Shown in pieces: positions 24,946 through 35,282 of a DNA stretch of 64,000 bases. The DNA is taken from contig OX393572.1 of the NCBI GenBank assembly GCA_947652115.1, positions 2,506,484-2,570,483 on the forward strand. Reading direction: 5' to 3'. This DNA is from Blastomussa wellsi. Its lineage: Eukaryota > Cnidaria > Anthozoa > Scleractinia > Plerogyridae. The stretch's first letter is position 1, and every line of letters starts with the position of its first letter. The notes beneath the pieces were generated by a model. It was not told the DNA's origin. It saw nothing but the letters and a program-made list of their open reading frames with translations, and ran no database searches. The position numbers and the translations under genes are program-made.

Positions 24946-25917
24946 CGTATGACAAAGTGTATATCAATGACACTATTTATCGGTTGTTAGCGTTCGTTTG
25001 TTTTCTCTGTCTGTGTTTTGATCGTCTAGTGACGCTTGTAGCTTAATTCCGTGGCCGCCCTTTCCTACGCCTGAAGGATCAAAACTTCTAAAGTCGAAGA
25101 ACTCCATTGTCTGACTTATATGCAATTCTGTAGATGTTACATAACCAAGTGACCCGGAGATGATTTTGTTTGTCAAACAAACACTAAGACTACATTGTAA
25201 TGTTATTGACTTACTGACGTAATTCCCTTGAGTTGTCACTAATTCACTATAAAAGCTACTGACTTAAACAAAAATCGCTAATCGGCAAAAGACTTTTTAT
25301 CACGGAACGTTTGCATGTCGGGCATTGCTCAAACGTCTTTATGAAACAACTTCACTTTGTCAGTTTTCGTAGAGTGTACCGTGCTCTTGAAATTTGTTTG
25401 AGAATTCACTACTCCACCTTTTCGGAAAAAAAGCGAATTAAGACGTTTGCCTATCAGTATAACTGTTATTGTGTTTAGAAAGACAAAAGTGTACTTAAAA
25501 ATTACTTCTCCGATCTGAAAAATAACATTAATGTTTGCCACATCTCGCGAAGGCCGTTTTTGAGGAACAAGTCGGAAAAATATACAGGGAAAATTGTCGG
25601 GAATCGCTGGAAAAATTGCGAGACAGCTCAAAAAAAAGTTTCATGTCGTATACACGTTAGCCACTTAAATGCAAATGTACAGAACCTTTTAAAAGAACAC
25701 TTTTGTACAAGCCAACAACACGATTAGTGTAACTTTTGTTTTAACTTGCCGACATTTCTTTCAGAGAGAATCAAGGATTTTGAAAGACTTTGTCATTTCT
25801 TTGAGCTTTCCGCTGTCTTCAATTTTGAACAATAGAGCTCATAGAAATGTGACTATCAATAGATTTGTTTTAATGAATGGTCCCAGAATTTCCTGTTCAA
25901 CCTGTTCCATTTTTCGC

Positions 25918-26105
25918 GGCATGTGATAAACCAGGAACACTGGAACACGGGAACACGGAACACAGTAACACCCCGGAACACCAGAAATACCGTCAAATGC
26001 CAATAAATTTCTTAAAATATATATAAAAAATTCTGGTGTTCCGGGGTATCCCGGTTTTTCCGTGTTTCGGGGTGTTCCCGTGTTCCTGATTTTAGTACAT
26101 GCCGA
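25918..26105. repeat. GGAACACC foldback element, copy 1
   Basis: The left arm is built of ggaacac units (aggaacactggaacacggg); the right arm is built of gtgttcc units (tctggtgttccggggtatcc) and ends gattttagtacatgcc, with an AT-rich loop. A second copy lies at 58560-58785. Confidence 0.8.
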
Positions 26106-26929
26106 TTTTTGCGGACATCACCACCGAGCTTTCGAGACTCAAATGGCTGCCATCGAAAACACCTATGCGATACAAAGGATATAAATCGCCAACCATATGC
26201 AATAGCGTAGTTGGTTAAAGTAACCACGGTCAAATTTTCCGTAAGCAGACTTTTGGGAACTATAAAGTTCCCCGTTTATGGCAGGTTAAATTTAAAAATG
26301 TAGCACAGTTCATTGCGTCTCGGAGACCACAACTAATGGCGCTTACCATTAGCCAGAACTGGCCTGCCGGATGGGCATATTTAAAAATGAATAGGCATTA
26401 CTATTGAGAAACTTCCCTCAATTTAAAAGTTGACTAATCTGGCGTTATTTTTATATGTGTTTTAGAGTGGGTGGATGTGGGGGCAACTAATGCTAAGTAA
26501 TTCCTTATTTCCAGAAAAATTTTGTGATACTACGCTTTCGAGTCTTGTTGTTTTCTGCAAAAACTTAACTTTACCTGAAAACTAAATTAAATTGCAAGAT
26601 ACATATCAAATTGGCGATCAAACTCTTGTTTTTAGGCACGTGAACACGGTTTCTGTCCATTATCCCTTATTGTCCTCCGGTATTACAATTAACCATTATT
26701 TGCTTACAACAATAAAACTGATTGGCAATGGAAAGAAAATGGACGATAGAAATAGCTTGGGATCAATAATTAAAGTATTTCCAATTTTCAGCTTCTTTAG
26801 AAGATTTCCAAGGTGTGCATATAACCGACAGCAACGCAAGATTAAAAATAATTCGTAATTGCACAGTCAACTCTAAACAACTGATGTTGGTAGGCATGCG
26901 CACCATTTTTCAGTCATTTTATTGTATCT

Positions 26930-27130
26930 TTAAACGAGACACCTCTATAAGACGGACAACTGTTGTTGTTCCCTGCGGGCCGTTTTTTAGTTATTTCACT
27001 GTATCGAAACTCTTAAGCCGGACACCTCTCTAAGACGGACAGCTGGTGTTAGTCCTTGAGCGCCGTTTTTCAGTTATTTTACTGTATCTAAACACCTCTC
27101 TATTAAAAAGACTGGTAGTTGGTTCCGGTC
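26930..27130. repeat. Tandem 'taagacggacag' repeat, about three units
   Basis: Each unit of about 70 bp has cacctctctaagacggac, tgttgtt or tggtgttagtcc, gccgtttttcagttatttt and actgtatct. Related single units are in the loop at about 21510-21550 and at 34295-34370. Confidence 0.7.
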
Positions 27131-27602
27131 TCGTTGTTGTCCGTCTTATATAGATAGAATTGGCTGTAAAAGCGGTTGTTTTCTGATTGGGAGAGAAAGG
27201 TACTTGATTCTGGATTAAGGGATATAAATAGGCGTGCATAACTAAAGAATCGTGAATGAACTAATCCATGCAGCCTTAGAATTTGAAAGTAAAAGTCTCT
27301 TTTTGCTTTCAAAACTTTCTAAGCTTTATTGTCTATCGCTCAAACAATGCAAAGCCTCGTGAAGTAGTTATACCTATTTTGACAAATAACCACAGCTAAC
27401 ATAGGGTTCCCTTAACAACCAGTAGACTTCATTTGTTTGGCGACAAAACTTATCCTGTCTATCTGATATAGAAGACTTTGTCGTCGGAGCCAGATCTTCT
27501 CAGCTGTGACCATTAAAGGCATTCTCTTACAGTCCAGTAGTAAGTAGTTGGTTAGGGGAGCGGTATAGAGTAGTAATTGTATTGGGAGATCTCATGCTGA
27601 TT

Positions 27603-28565
27603 TTAAACTAGCGTTTCCTTGTCATAATTTGGATTTTGCCCAGTCTGATTCAAAGCCATAGCTCTCCCGACCACTAAAATCATTTCGTCGTCTTCCGCCA
27701 GTTCTATTGGCTTGAGGAAGTCTTTTGTCTCGGCTTCTACGTTCGCGCCCGAGATAAGAAGAATAACTGCACAGCGGATGTGTCCGTGGAACACCGAGTC
27801 GTGGAGTGGAGTCCAGCCTTCCAAATCGGTCACGTCCACATCGGCGCCGCAAGAGAGAAGAAAATTGAGACAGCGGTAACTTCCATCGATAGCTGCGCGG
27901 TGAAGTAGGGTGACGCCGACTTCATCCGGAGCGTTCAGGTCCAGGTTCCCACTGTCAATTAGGTTGCTCAACTCCACAACGTCATCACGTGATACAGCTG
28001 AATGTAACAGGGACTTGTTTGAAAAACATACTGCTCGATTCCGAAGCCCTTGTTCATGTCTGATCTCGTCGTCTTTGTTCCATGATTGAAGTGTTTCTAA
28101 AATGCTTTGTATTGGTTCAGTCGGCGATGGCAAATTAATAGGGTAGCCTCGCGCGTTGGAAAATTTGGAATCTTTTTTTACTTTTATAGCAGAGAAAACC
28201 ATCGAGCCACTTCCACTACGGGACCTTAGCACAGTGCAATCCTCATTTGCGTTCTCCAAGTGCTTATTTCTGGCCACTTCGTTTTCTCCTTTATCTTCAC
28301 TCAACACGTGACTTGAGCTCGAAGGCAACACAAGTCTCAAGGAAGGAAGATTACCATTTTCATTTCTCGCAATCTTGTCTTCACCTTCCTTTCTTTCGCT
28401 TTTGTCCTCTTTAATCTGCACCAAGGAGAATGTAGCCACGTCGCTGCAACTCCTTCCTCTGACGAGGACATGGGACGCTGGTTGTAATAAGGCGCCTTCG
28501 TTTTCGCTCAAGCTTCTTGAATGAACTGGGTATAGACGTTTCACTTTGACATGCTCGCTATCCAT
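27603..28565 (-). CDS. Intronless ankyrin protein with RVxF-like motif and PDZ ligand, paralogue 2
   Basis: 320 residues from the first ATG. The N-terminal 175 residues are low-complexity and unlike paralogue 1. RAVCF at 177-181 fits the loose PP1-docking consensus. Two ankyrin repeats follow (VTLLHRAAIDGSYRCLNFL, GWTPLHDSVFHGHIRC) with the same 37-residue spacing from motif to repeat as paralogue 1. Both share ILVVGRAM / LLVIGRAM after the repeats and end in a class I PDZ ligand, here KETLV. Paralogue 2 lacks the N-terminal ankyrin block of paralogue 1. Lack of introns in an intron-rich neighbourhood suggests a retrocopy origin followed by local duplication; this is inference. Confidence 0.82.
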   Translation of the reverse strand: MDSEHVKVKRLYPVHSRSLSENEGALLQPASHVLVRGRSCSDVATFSLVQIKEDKSERKEGEDKIARNENGNLPSLRLVLPSSSSHVLSEDKGENEVARNKHLENANEDCTVLRSRSGSGSMVFSAIKVKKDSKFSNARGYPINLPSPTEPIQSILETLQSWNKDDEIRHEQGLRNRAVCFSNKSLLHSAVSRDDVVELSNLIDSGNLDLNAPDEVGVTLLHRAAIDGSYRCLNFLLSCGADVDVTDLEGWTPLHDSVFHGHIRCAVILLISGANVEAETKDFLKPIELAEDDEMILVVGRAMALNQTGQNPNYDKETLV

Positions 28566-30381
28566 CTGCAGTGTATTCCTCAAAGCCGGGAGCTCTCTTC
28601 TTCGTCAAGGTCCTTTTAAATTATTTTCCACGTAAACTCTGGCTTACCAGGAAAGAAATTGAACGAAATATAGTTGCCTGCGTTTGCGAAAAGGGTTATC
28701 CTTCTTTCACTGTTTTCCAAGATCTTCCAAAACAAAAGTCTTAAGCCAGCAACGGTTTATCGCTTCGACTTCGCAAACTTTATTAACGTAAATTAAACTC
28801 AAGAAGAAAGCAGCACACAGAATATTAATGCCAAGGAGTGTAATAAAACAATTGTCAATCTTAAGCTGTCCAATGATAGATTCCTTATTGTTTCCTTAAT
28901 TGTATGGTCTTACTCTTAAGCTTAAAATAGTAAACTTTCTTCAGTTTACTTTATTAAAAATGAGTTCCCATCATTTCTCCATAGCACAAAAGAAAGACGT
29001 TTTCTTCAGTATAGTTTGAAACTTTCTACTTTTCTCTTCTTAGATGTATTGCTTTAATGAGTCTTCAAAACACATTTTAGAGCCTAATAACCATAGAATT
29101 GTCATTTTTTTTGTTATGGCTTTGCAGCGCATTGTTAGTTATTTGTTTGTTCACAGATCAAACATGAACCCTTCCGGTGGGGTCGACTGTTTAGAAATAA
29201 TCAAACAAATGAAGGCTACTTCAATAAATTGATTATCTTCAAATCCTTGTGAAAAGAAAATAATTTTGAGGCCATGCTAGCAAAATGAAAGTCGACCCTG
29301 AATGGTCTTTCATTGCATAATATCCGCCTTTTGTTCAATTGTTCATTCGAATCGGTTGCAGCAAATTTGATCCAACAATGCTGAAATTAACCAACAAACT
29401 AGGTATCAAAACGTCTTTAGCTTGGTCAAGCTCTCTTTCTTGTGACTTCTGACGCTTTTACTCTGAGATTCACCGTTCTCGTTGAACTTTATCTTTTACT
29501 GTGATCACACGTGCTGGCAGGCGCCAGGTGGCGGTATCTTTTTCATATGCAATCACGTCCCCAGAGGGCTGCTTCAACCTCGTCCCCAGGGGGACGGGCA
29601 GGGTGGGACGCTGGGAACGAGGTTGGTTCGAGAGGACGCGTTTCTCTGGGAAGCATGTTCCTCCATTTGCCAAAGGCCATTTCGGAATTGTGCAGGGACC
29701 TGGGGCGAGATTCAACTTTTAACCAATCGATAATTTGACACCACCACACAAAAGATCACGTTGAAATTGGTCATCTGACCAAGTTTGAAGTTTTTAGGTT
29801 GAAAAGAGACCAAGTTTCGGACTTTGAAACATGGTTTAAAATTCATACAAACGTCTATAATTTTGACACAGCGTCCCCCAAAACTATACAAACCCTTAAA
29901 TTTTTTTATCAGTTTTGTAACTACTGCCGTCATGTACCTACTATTTGAAAAGCGTGGAAGAAAATCACTATATGACTGCCCATGTTTTAGAGTATTCCGG
30001 AAATAAAAAAAAAATAAGAGTTTCTATTCGCAATTTTGGAACGGACAGGATTCTAGGCCTTCCGGACTTTATGTATATAGCATTGATTTTTCTACATGTT
30101 GTGTGTTGTAGCAAGGCGGCCGGCGAACATTTTGAGTTCCGTTTAAGATTTCTTTGTTCTCAACAGCCAATAAAAAATTTCGACTTGTTTTGAAAATCGT
30201 ATGTCCCGAGAGCCGTTCGTTTTTCGTGCCAAGGCCCTGCCGGCTAAGAAAAACGAAAAGGGCTATGGGGACGAGAATGTTCTTCAACCCAGTCCCTGCG
30301 TTCAAAATTGGTTACTGTTTGTTGCTGAAGAACAAGCTAATGTTGTTATCGATAACCAAGGTCTTTCCAGGGTTTAAAACT
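28566..30381. other. Intergenic region with divergent promoters (ankyrin paralogue 2 and CCDC103)
   Basis: 1.8 kb between two divergent start codons. It contains a short foldback at 29575-29625 and, at about 30195-30280, a stretch resembling one arm of the 62845 foldback (gccggctaagaaaaacg, atggggacgagaatg). No exon is supported. Confidence 0.55.
29575..29625. repeat. Short GC-rich foldback
   Basis: caacctcgtccccag at the left is the near reverse complement of ctgggaacgaggttg at the right. Confidence 0.7.
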
Positions 30382-32866
30382 ATGAATGACGACGAAGGAA
30401 TTGACTTCCGTAAACTTGAAAAGGAGCTTGCTTTAGCTGTTGAGGCGGACGCAAAGTATGTGCGAGAAAACGATGCGAAATTTCGTGCTGTCGAACAGAG
30501 GGTTGCAAGCTACGAGGAGTTTCGGGACATCGTCAGCGCAGCTCATTTGAAACCTCTTGAACGAAAAGATATCACAGGTTAGTCATAACATCTTCACGAA
30601 CGACAATACTTCCAAGGACATGGCTGCAAGACCAAACCAAAATCAGAAATGTTTTTCAGTATTTAGTGACCGATCGTTTATTACGTCCCGAAAATTATAC
30701 CCCCCTTCGCAATTCTAATTTTAAACAGTGTACCCCCCCCCCCCCTTTTGACCATGTTTTAAATAATGCAAAATTCTTTGCTTCGTTCCTCACACATACA
30801 TATTTTTATCCTGTTTTTTAATATCTTTTTTATCTTTTCTCTCGCCAGTTTATTGTCTGTATTTTCTACCTTGTTTGTAATAAGTTTAGCTGTTCATTCC
30901 TTTTTATAGTTTCTGGTGGGTCATGGTCCATAATATGGTGCATGATGGTGCTTATGCGCTGGCCGTTTGAAACTTGGAGGGGCGACTGAAGAAACTGCTT
31001 GATGAAGGCTTGAATCTCGTTGAGAATAATGGATTTCAACGGTTTTCAGTCCCATTTCTGCATGTTTGTTGTTTGTTCTATTGCTGGCTGGGAAAAAAAT
31101 ATGGATCATGTTCTGCCAAAAAGGAACAGATAATTTTTTCCCTGTTACACTCAAGAACACATGCAAATGTTTTAACATCATATATTTTCATTCATTTGGA
31201 TAAAAGAATGTATTTTGCCACAGTTTGTTTGTTGGGTGCCGCTAGAGGCAGAGATATCTCTGAATTGCAGAATTCCAGCCCTTGAAATAGAAAAAAGGTA
31301 GGTTTTGGGAGCGAGCACGAGCGCAAAAGGCGTGAGTTTCTATGGGGGTCTGGGTCTACAAATTTAGGCCTCTAAGATGCCATTTCCTGCATTCTGAAAG
31401 GTAACAAGGCTAGGATCATCCCAGTTGTAAAACTTTTTAGACTTCCATTGCTGTGTCATAAAATTTGACCCCCCTCACGTTTCTTGCAAGATAAAAATGT
31501 ACCCCCCAAAATGGAACTTGTTTCAAAATTGAACCCCCCTCCAAAACCACCACCCCCCATTGGGACGTACTAAACGATCGGTACCTTTTGCTGGTCATCA
31601 GTCTGACAACATCAGATCATTTTCAGGGCTAGATAATCATAAGTTATTACTGTTGTTGTTTTATTAGTAATTTAACTGGTCATCAGTCAACATTAATTCA
31701 TTTTTAAAACTAGATATTCAGGGTTTTCCTTTTCGGGCGGCGACCGGCAATTTTCGCCGCATGTGAACAGTTCCGTTGCAGGCAACTAAACGAATCCTTG
31801 CTGTTATATAATTTAAAAGTTATATAATTTATACAAGCTGTCTCCGCCAGCTTCGCTTTCATCGACTTCAACTTTAGTACTATAGTTTAAAAAAATGTTT
31901 GTCCTAAGCCGGGTAGCTGTTTAACATTATTTTTGTCCAAAACAGGTTCAGGGTTTCAAACCCCCAGTAGCACCCGGAAGGTTTCATTTTTTATTCATTT
32001 TTTTGATAATAGACCACTAGTTGGATTTTACTAAAAACAAATATCTTTTACCTGGTGGATCAGTTTGCTCTGAAGCAAAATTTAATCATGAGAAAGAGCT
32101 GGCCCAGCAAACATGATAATTTTTGTGGAAAAATTTGAGCTCTGTTAGCCGACAACCTGACACTGGGATTTCGCCAAACTGGGCTGGCTCAGTTGTCATG
32201 TAACCAAGCTAGGCCGGCTTAGGTAATCAGGCCCTATGTAATTAAATTTTAGAAATTTTGGTTGGAAATTAAGTGGAATGAGCCAGTCCAACCACAAGTT
32301 ACCAGAATATAGGAGTAGAAAATGACATATGGTTCTGTTTCCCAACAGGTGAACAGTCTCGCAAACAACCTTGGAATCCACATGCCAAAGGAAAATCACA
32401 GAGTGTGTCAACCAACTCTAATTTACCAATGTCTCCTGTTTCTAAAGTGCCTCAAACTGCCCATGAGTTTACCAAGGTTTGGAAACGTCAGTGTAAAATG
32501 GAAATGGATAAATATCAACTTTTGTTGAAAATTGGTGGCCAGGATTTAAAGACAATTTTCAAGGCAGAAATAAGCATGGGATATTTGGGGGAATTTCTCT
32601 TAATTCTTCATAACTGCCTAAAGGAAAATGAAGCAAATGAAGTTTTAGACATCCTCGTGGAACTCTCGAAAACAAATAGATTTGAGCTATCTCTCAAGTT
32701 TCTTGTAAAGGATGAAAAAATTGTTGCATCAAAGCTTATCAACAAATTGGTGGCAAATATCTCCTCAACAGAATCTTTAGACAGGGAAAGTCAAGACGAA
32801 ATGCAGAAAAAATTAGAGTTAATTCAGGAACTTGGGAAAATGTATGGTGTGACCTTGTCAAGTTGA
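30382..32866 (+). CDS. CCDC103: CCDC103, dynein-arm assembly factor
   Basis: CCDC103 is a coiled-coil protein needed for assembly and microtubule attachment of axonemal dynein arms. Two exons, 30382-30577 and 32349-32866, join in phase to give 237 residues (human 242). Exon 1 carries a Glu/Lys-rich helix followed by [17 protein letters not shown] and [10 protein letters not shown], almost identical to the vertebrate protein. Exon 2 carries [10 protein letters not shown], a Ser/Pro linker, then the RPAP3_C-like helical domain ([27 protein letters not shown]). The start is chosen at [16 protein letters not shown], aligned to the family N-terminus. The 1.77-kb intron holds an inverted-repeat element and repeats R1 and R2. 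INVS, also a cilium gene, is 11 kb upstream. Confidence 0.95.
30669..31582. mobile_element. Inverted-repeat element, 914 bp, in the CCDC103 intron
   Basis: accgatcgtttattacgtcc at the left matches the reverse complement of gggacgtactaaacgatcgg at the right, with one difference in 21. Sub-terminal C-runs with 'acccccc' occur inside both ends. It has no transposase frame, so it is non-autonomous. A target duplication is not clear. Confidence 0.65.
31595..31990. repeat. Repeat R2 (copy 2) interrupted by repeat R1 (copy 2)
   Basis: R2 segments (acatcagatcattttcagg; taacattatttttgtccaa, gtttcaaacccccagtag) flank the R1 unit at 31718-31875 (cagggttttccttttcggg to cgacttcaacttt). R1 seems inserted into R2. 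Confidence 0.6.
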
Positions 32867-33184
32867 GTGAAATTATCTGTAGCCATTTTACTAAACAAGT
32901 AGAGGACTGGGTATAAATGCCTAAAATTGATTAGGTTGAAAAGTGGATCCTACCACACGAAAGAGCATCCAAGCCATAGTCAGGTTGTGAAATTTGAGGA
33001 TGATTGGAGTAATGAAAGTCAATGGTGGGTCTTCAAAAATCCCTGAAACAAGAGAGCTTAGTATGGAATGGAGGGATGCCTGTCACTCCAACCATACAAA
33101 GATTTCTTAAATATAAGATTTTTAAAACTGTACCATGTCTTTGAGTCTTAAATATGTACCATGTCTTTGGGTACGTTTAACAGG

Positions 33185-33475
33185 GTTTGTACAGCTCATG
33201 CAAAACCTGGAAAGTCATGGAATTTTAGAATGTCATTTTCCAGGCCTGGAAAGTCATGGAATTTAAGTGTGGATCATGGAAAGTCATGGGAAATCATGTT
33301 TATTAGAAAAGTGCAAAATCAATTTGGGTTTTTGGTGATGAAAATCGTAAAAACTTACCCAAAACGAAAGATGATTTCCTAGAAAATGCTCAAATTTAGG
33401 TCATGGAAAACTTGGGCTAGTCATGGAAAAGGTCATGGAAAGTCATGGAATTTCAAAAGCACAAAAGAGTACGAA
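33185..33475. repeat. 'ggaaagtcatggaatt' tandem-word repeat
   Basis: The word recurs at least six times with changing spacers, flanked by gggtttgtacagctca at the left and gtacgaaccctg, its inverted counterpart, at the right. Confidence 0.7.
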
Positions 33476-34507
33476 CCCTGTTTAACCTAGTAACACTCAA
33501 ATTTGGCAAAACTACTGTTTGAATGCTCTTTCTGGTGACATGCTTATTTTTTTGATTAAATTGGTTTTAAATATTCATTCCCAGTCCCCTGGTCATTTAG
33601 AAAATGGCTAATAGAATAGTCCAAGCATCTTCACATGGTGGACAATAACGAACAACAATGTCCGAGTTATGGCGCTCTATTGTCATTTGTTATTAATTGT
33701 CCCTAATGACATTGTAAATACAGTGTCCTGTTAACCAAGTGAAAAGGTCTTATTGGGAAAATATCGGCCCTCATTTTTGCTAGTTGAGGTTGGGTCAGGT
33801 GCAGTAGGATCAAACATGGTTGCCACAGGTTAGGAAATGGTCAGGAAGAAAAAATTCTTCAAGGTCAGGGAAAAGTCAGGGAGTTTCATTTCGAGTAAGG
33901 GAAAGTTGACCTTTCTCGCTGACTGTGGTGTAATTAGCAATACTAAAACGTTTGTTGCTTGGGTTAACCCTTTCATCTCAATATCTTAAATGCAAACAAA
34001 TATACAGAATGAATCACTGTAATTTATTACTCTGTCACACCAAAATTGAATACTAACCCTTGTAAGTACAAAGAATACAATACACTTAAGGATATTTACA
34101 ACACAATTAAATATTGATTTAAGAAGAAAATACCATAGAAGTGAAATCACTTACTTATTTGTTAAACAAACAAAACAATAAATTATAATAACCACTTTCT
34201 ATTACAGAAAAAGAGTAAAACAATGTTAGCCAAAAGCTATTTCACAGGTTAAAAAATCATCATTCCCACAAACTGAATTTTGTCAACTCTCTTTCTGTAA
34301 GATGGACAACTCTATAAGACAGACAACTGGTGTTGGTCGCTGCAAGCCTTTTTTCAGTTTCACTGAATCTAAATTTTCTATAAGCCAAACACTTCTCTGG
34401 ACCTGATGATGTTCGTTGTAAAGAGAGTTGACTGTAAGCCTAATGGCCACTTGTTTTATAACCTGGCAGTGATTTCTGATGAAGTTAAGATTTAAGTACT
34501 GGACTAA

Positions 34508-34668
34508 GGGCTTGATTACATGGTAAATTTCAGCATGATTAGAAATACAGCGATTTCAGCTCTTCTTTAAAAGCGTTTACAATTACATGACAAGTTTTTA
34601 GCCTGGGCTGAAATTCAAATTCGAAAATTTCAGCCAAAGCTGAAATTCCCCATGTAGTCAGGCCTATA
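34508..34668. repeat. Foldback element, 161 bp
   Basis: ggcttgattacatggtaaat with tttcagc at the left pairs with gctgaaattccccatgtagtcaggcc at the right; internal tcagct/agctgaaa blocks also pair. Confidence 0.65.
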
Positions 34669-34879
34669 ATCTTGATTTAACTGCAAACAAACTTTCCTAA
34701 AATAATGTGATAATTTATTTTACATCCAAGGAATTGACACCTGCATTAAAGTCAGTGTTCACATAACCACAAGGCTTTTGTATATTATGCTCTATGTCCT
34801 AGCTTATGCCCCAATTTTTTCACTAAAATCACTTAGAATAAAGTTTAGACAATCCCTACTGGAGATATCTTATTATTTT

Positions 34880-35068
34880 AATAGACCCATTTCATAAATG
34901 GCTTGCAATTTTAAATTATTTTGTATTCATTTAAATCAGCCTTTCTAACCTCATTTTTGAGTTGGTAAATCAATTTTAGAGTTTTTACTTTCAAACAAAG
35001 TTAGAAAGGCTAATTTAACTGCACACAAAAGAATTTAAAACTGGCAGCCATTTATGAAATAAGTCTAT
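34880..35068. repeat. Foldback element, 189 bp
   Basis: Left tagacccatttcataaatgg and tcagcctttctaacc pair with right gttagaaaggctaattt and ccatttatgaaataagtcta. TA occurs at both edges. It has no coding capacity. Confidence 0.75.
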
Positions 35069-35282
35069 AGTTATCTGGGCATGATTATCATTATCAGACC
35101 TTTGATTCCATAAAAGTCCACAGTGCCACAAGTCAAATGACACAAAATTAATGATAACAACATGATAACAATTGCCTTTGTGGACAGCTTAAATATAACG
35201 ACACGCAGGTTTTAACTCTGCTTATTAAAAGGGTTGACAGATTTCATAATTTAAAGCATCAACTGAACAATCAGTCTCCCTG

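Larger units (their letters stand above)
24946..27602. other. Intergenic region between the two ankyrin paralogues
   Basis: This must hold the promoter of paralogue 1. A short minus-strand frame at 24973-25239 ends 27 bp before its ATG and could be an upstream ORF; I do not call it a gene. The region also holds a foldback (25918) and a tandem repeat (26930). The rest is AT-rich without recognised features. Confidence 0.55.
32867..35282. other. Intergenic region between CCDC103 and the MANSC gene
   Basis: The genes converge. 33185-33475 is a repeat built on 'tggaaagtcatggaatt' words. 33780-33920 has a related 'caggaagaa/caggg' pattern. 34290-34430 has a diverged 'taagacagacaac' unit. Two foldbacks follow (34508, 34880). 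No exon is supported. Confidence 0.6.

Noticed and set aside
24973..25239. 88-codon minus-strand frame just upstream of ankyrin paralogue 1
   Set aside because: Its first ATG is internal, there is no recognised domain and a stop separates it from the gene; at most an upstream ORF.
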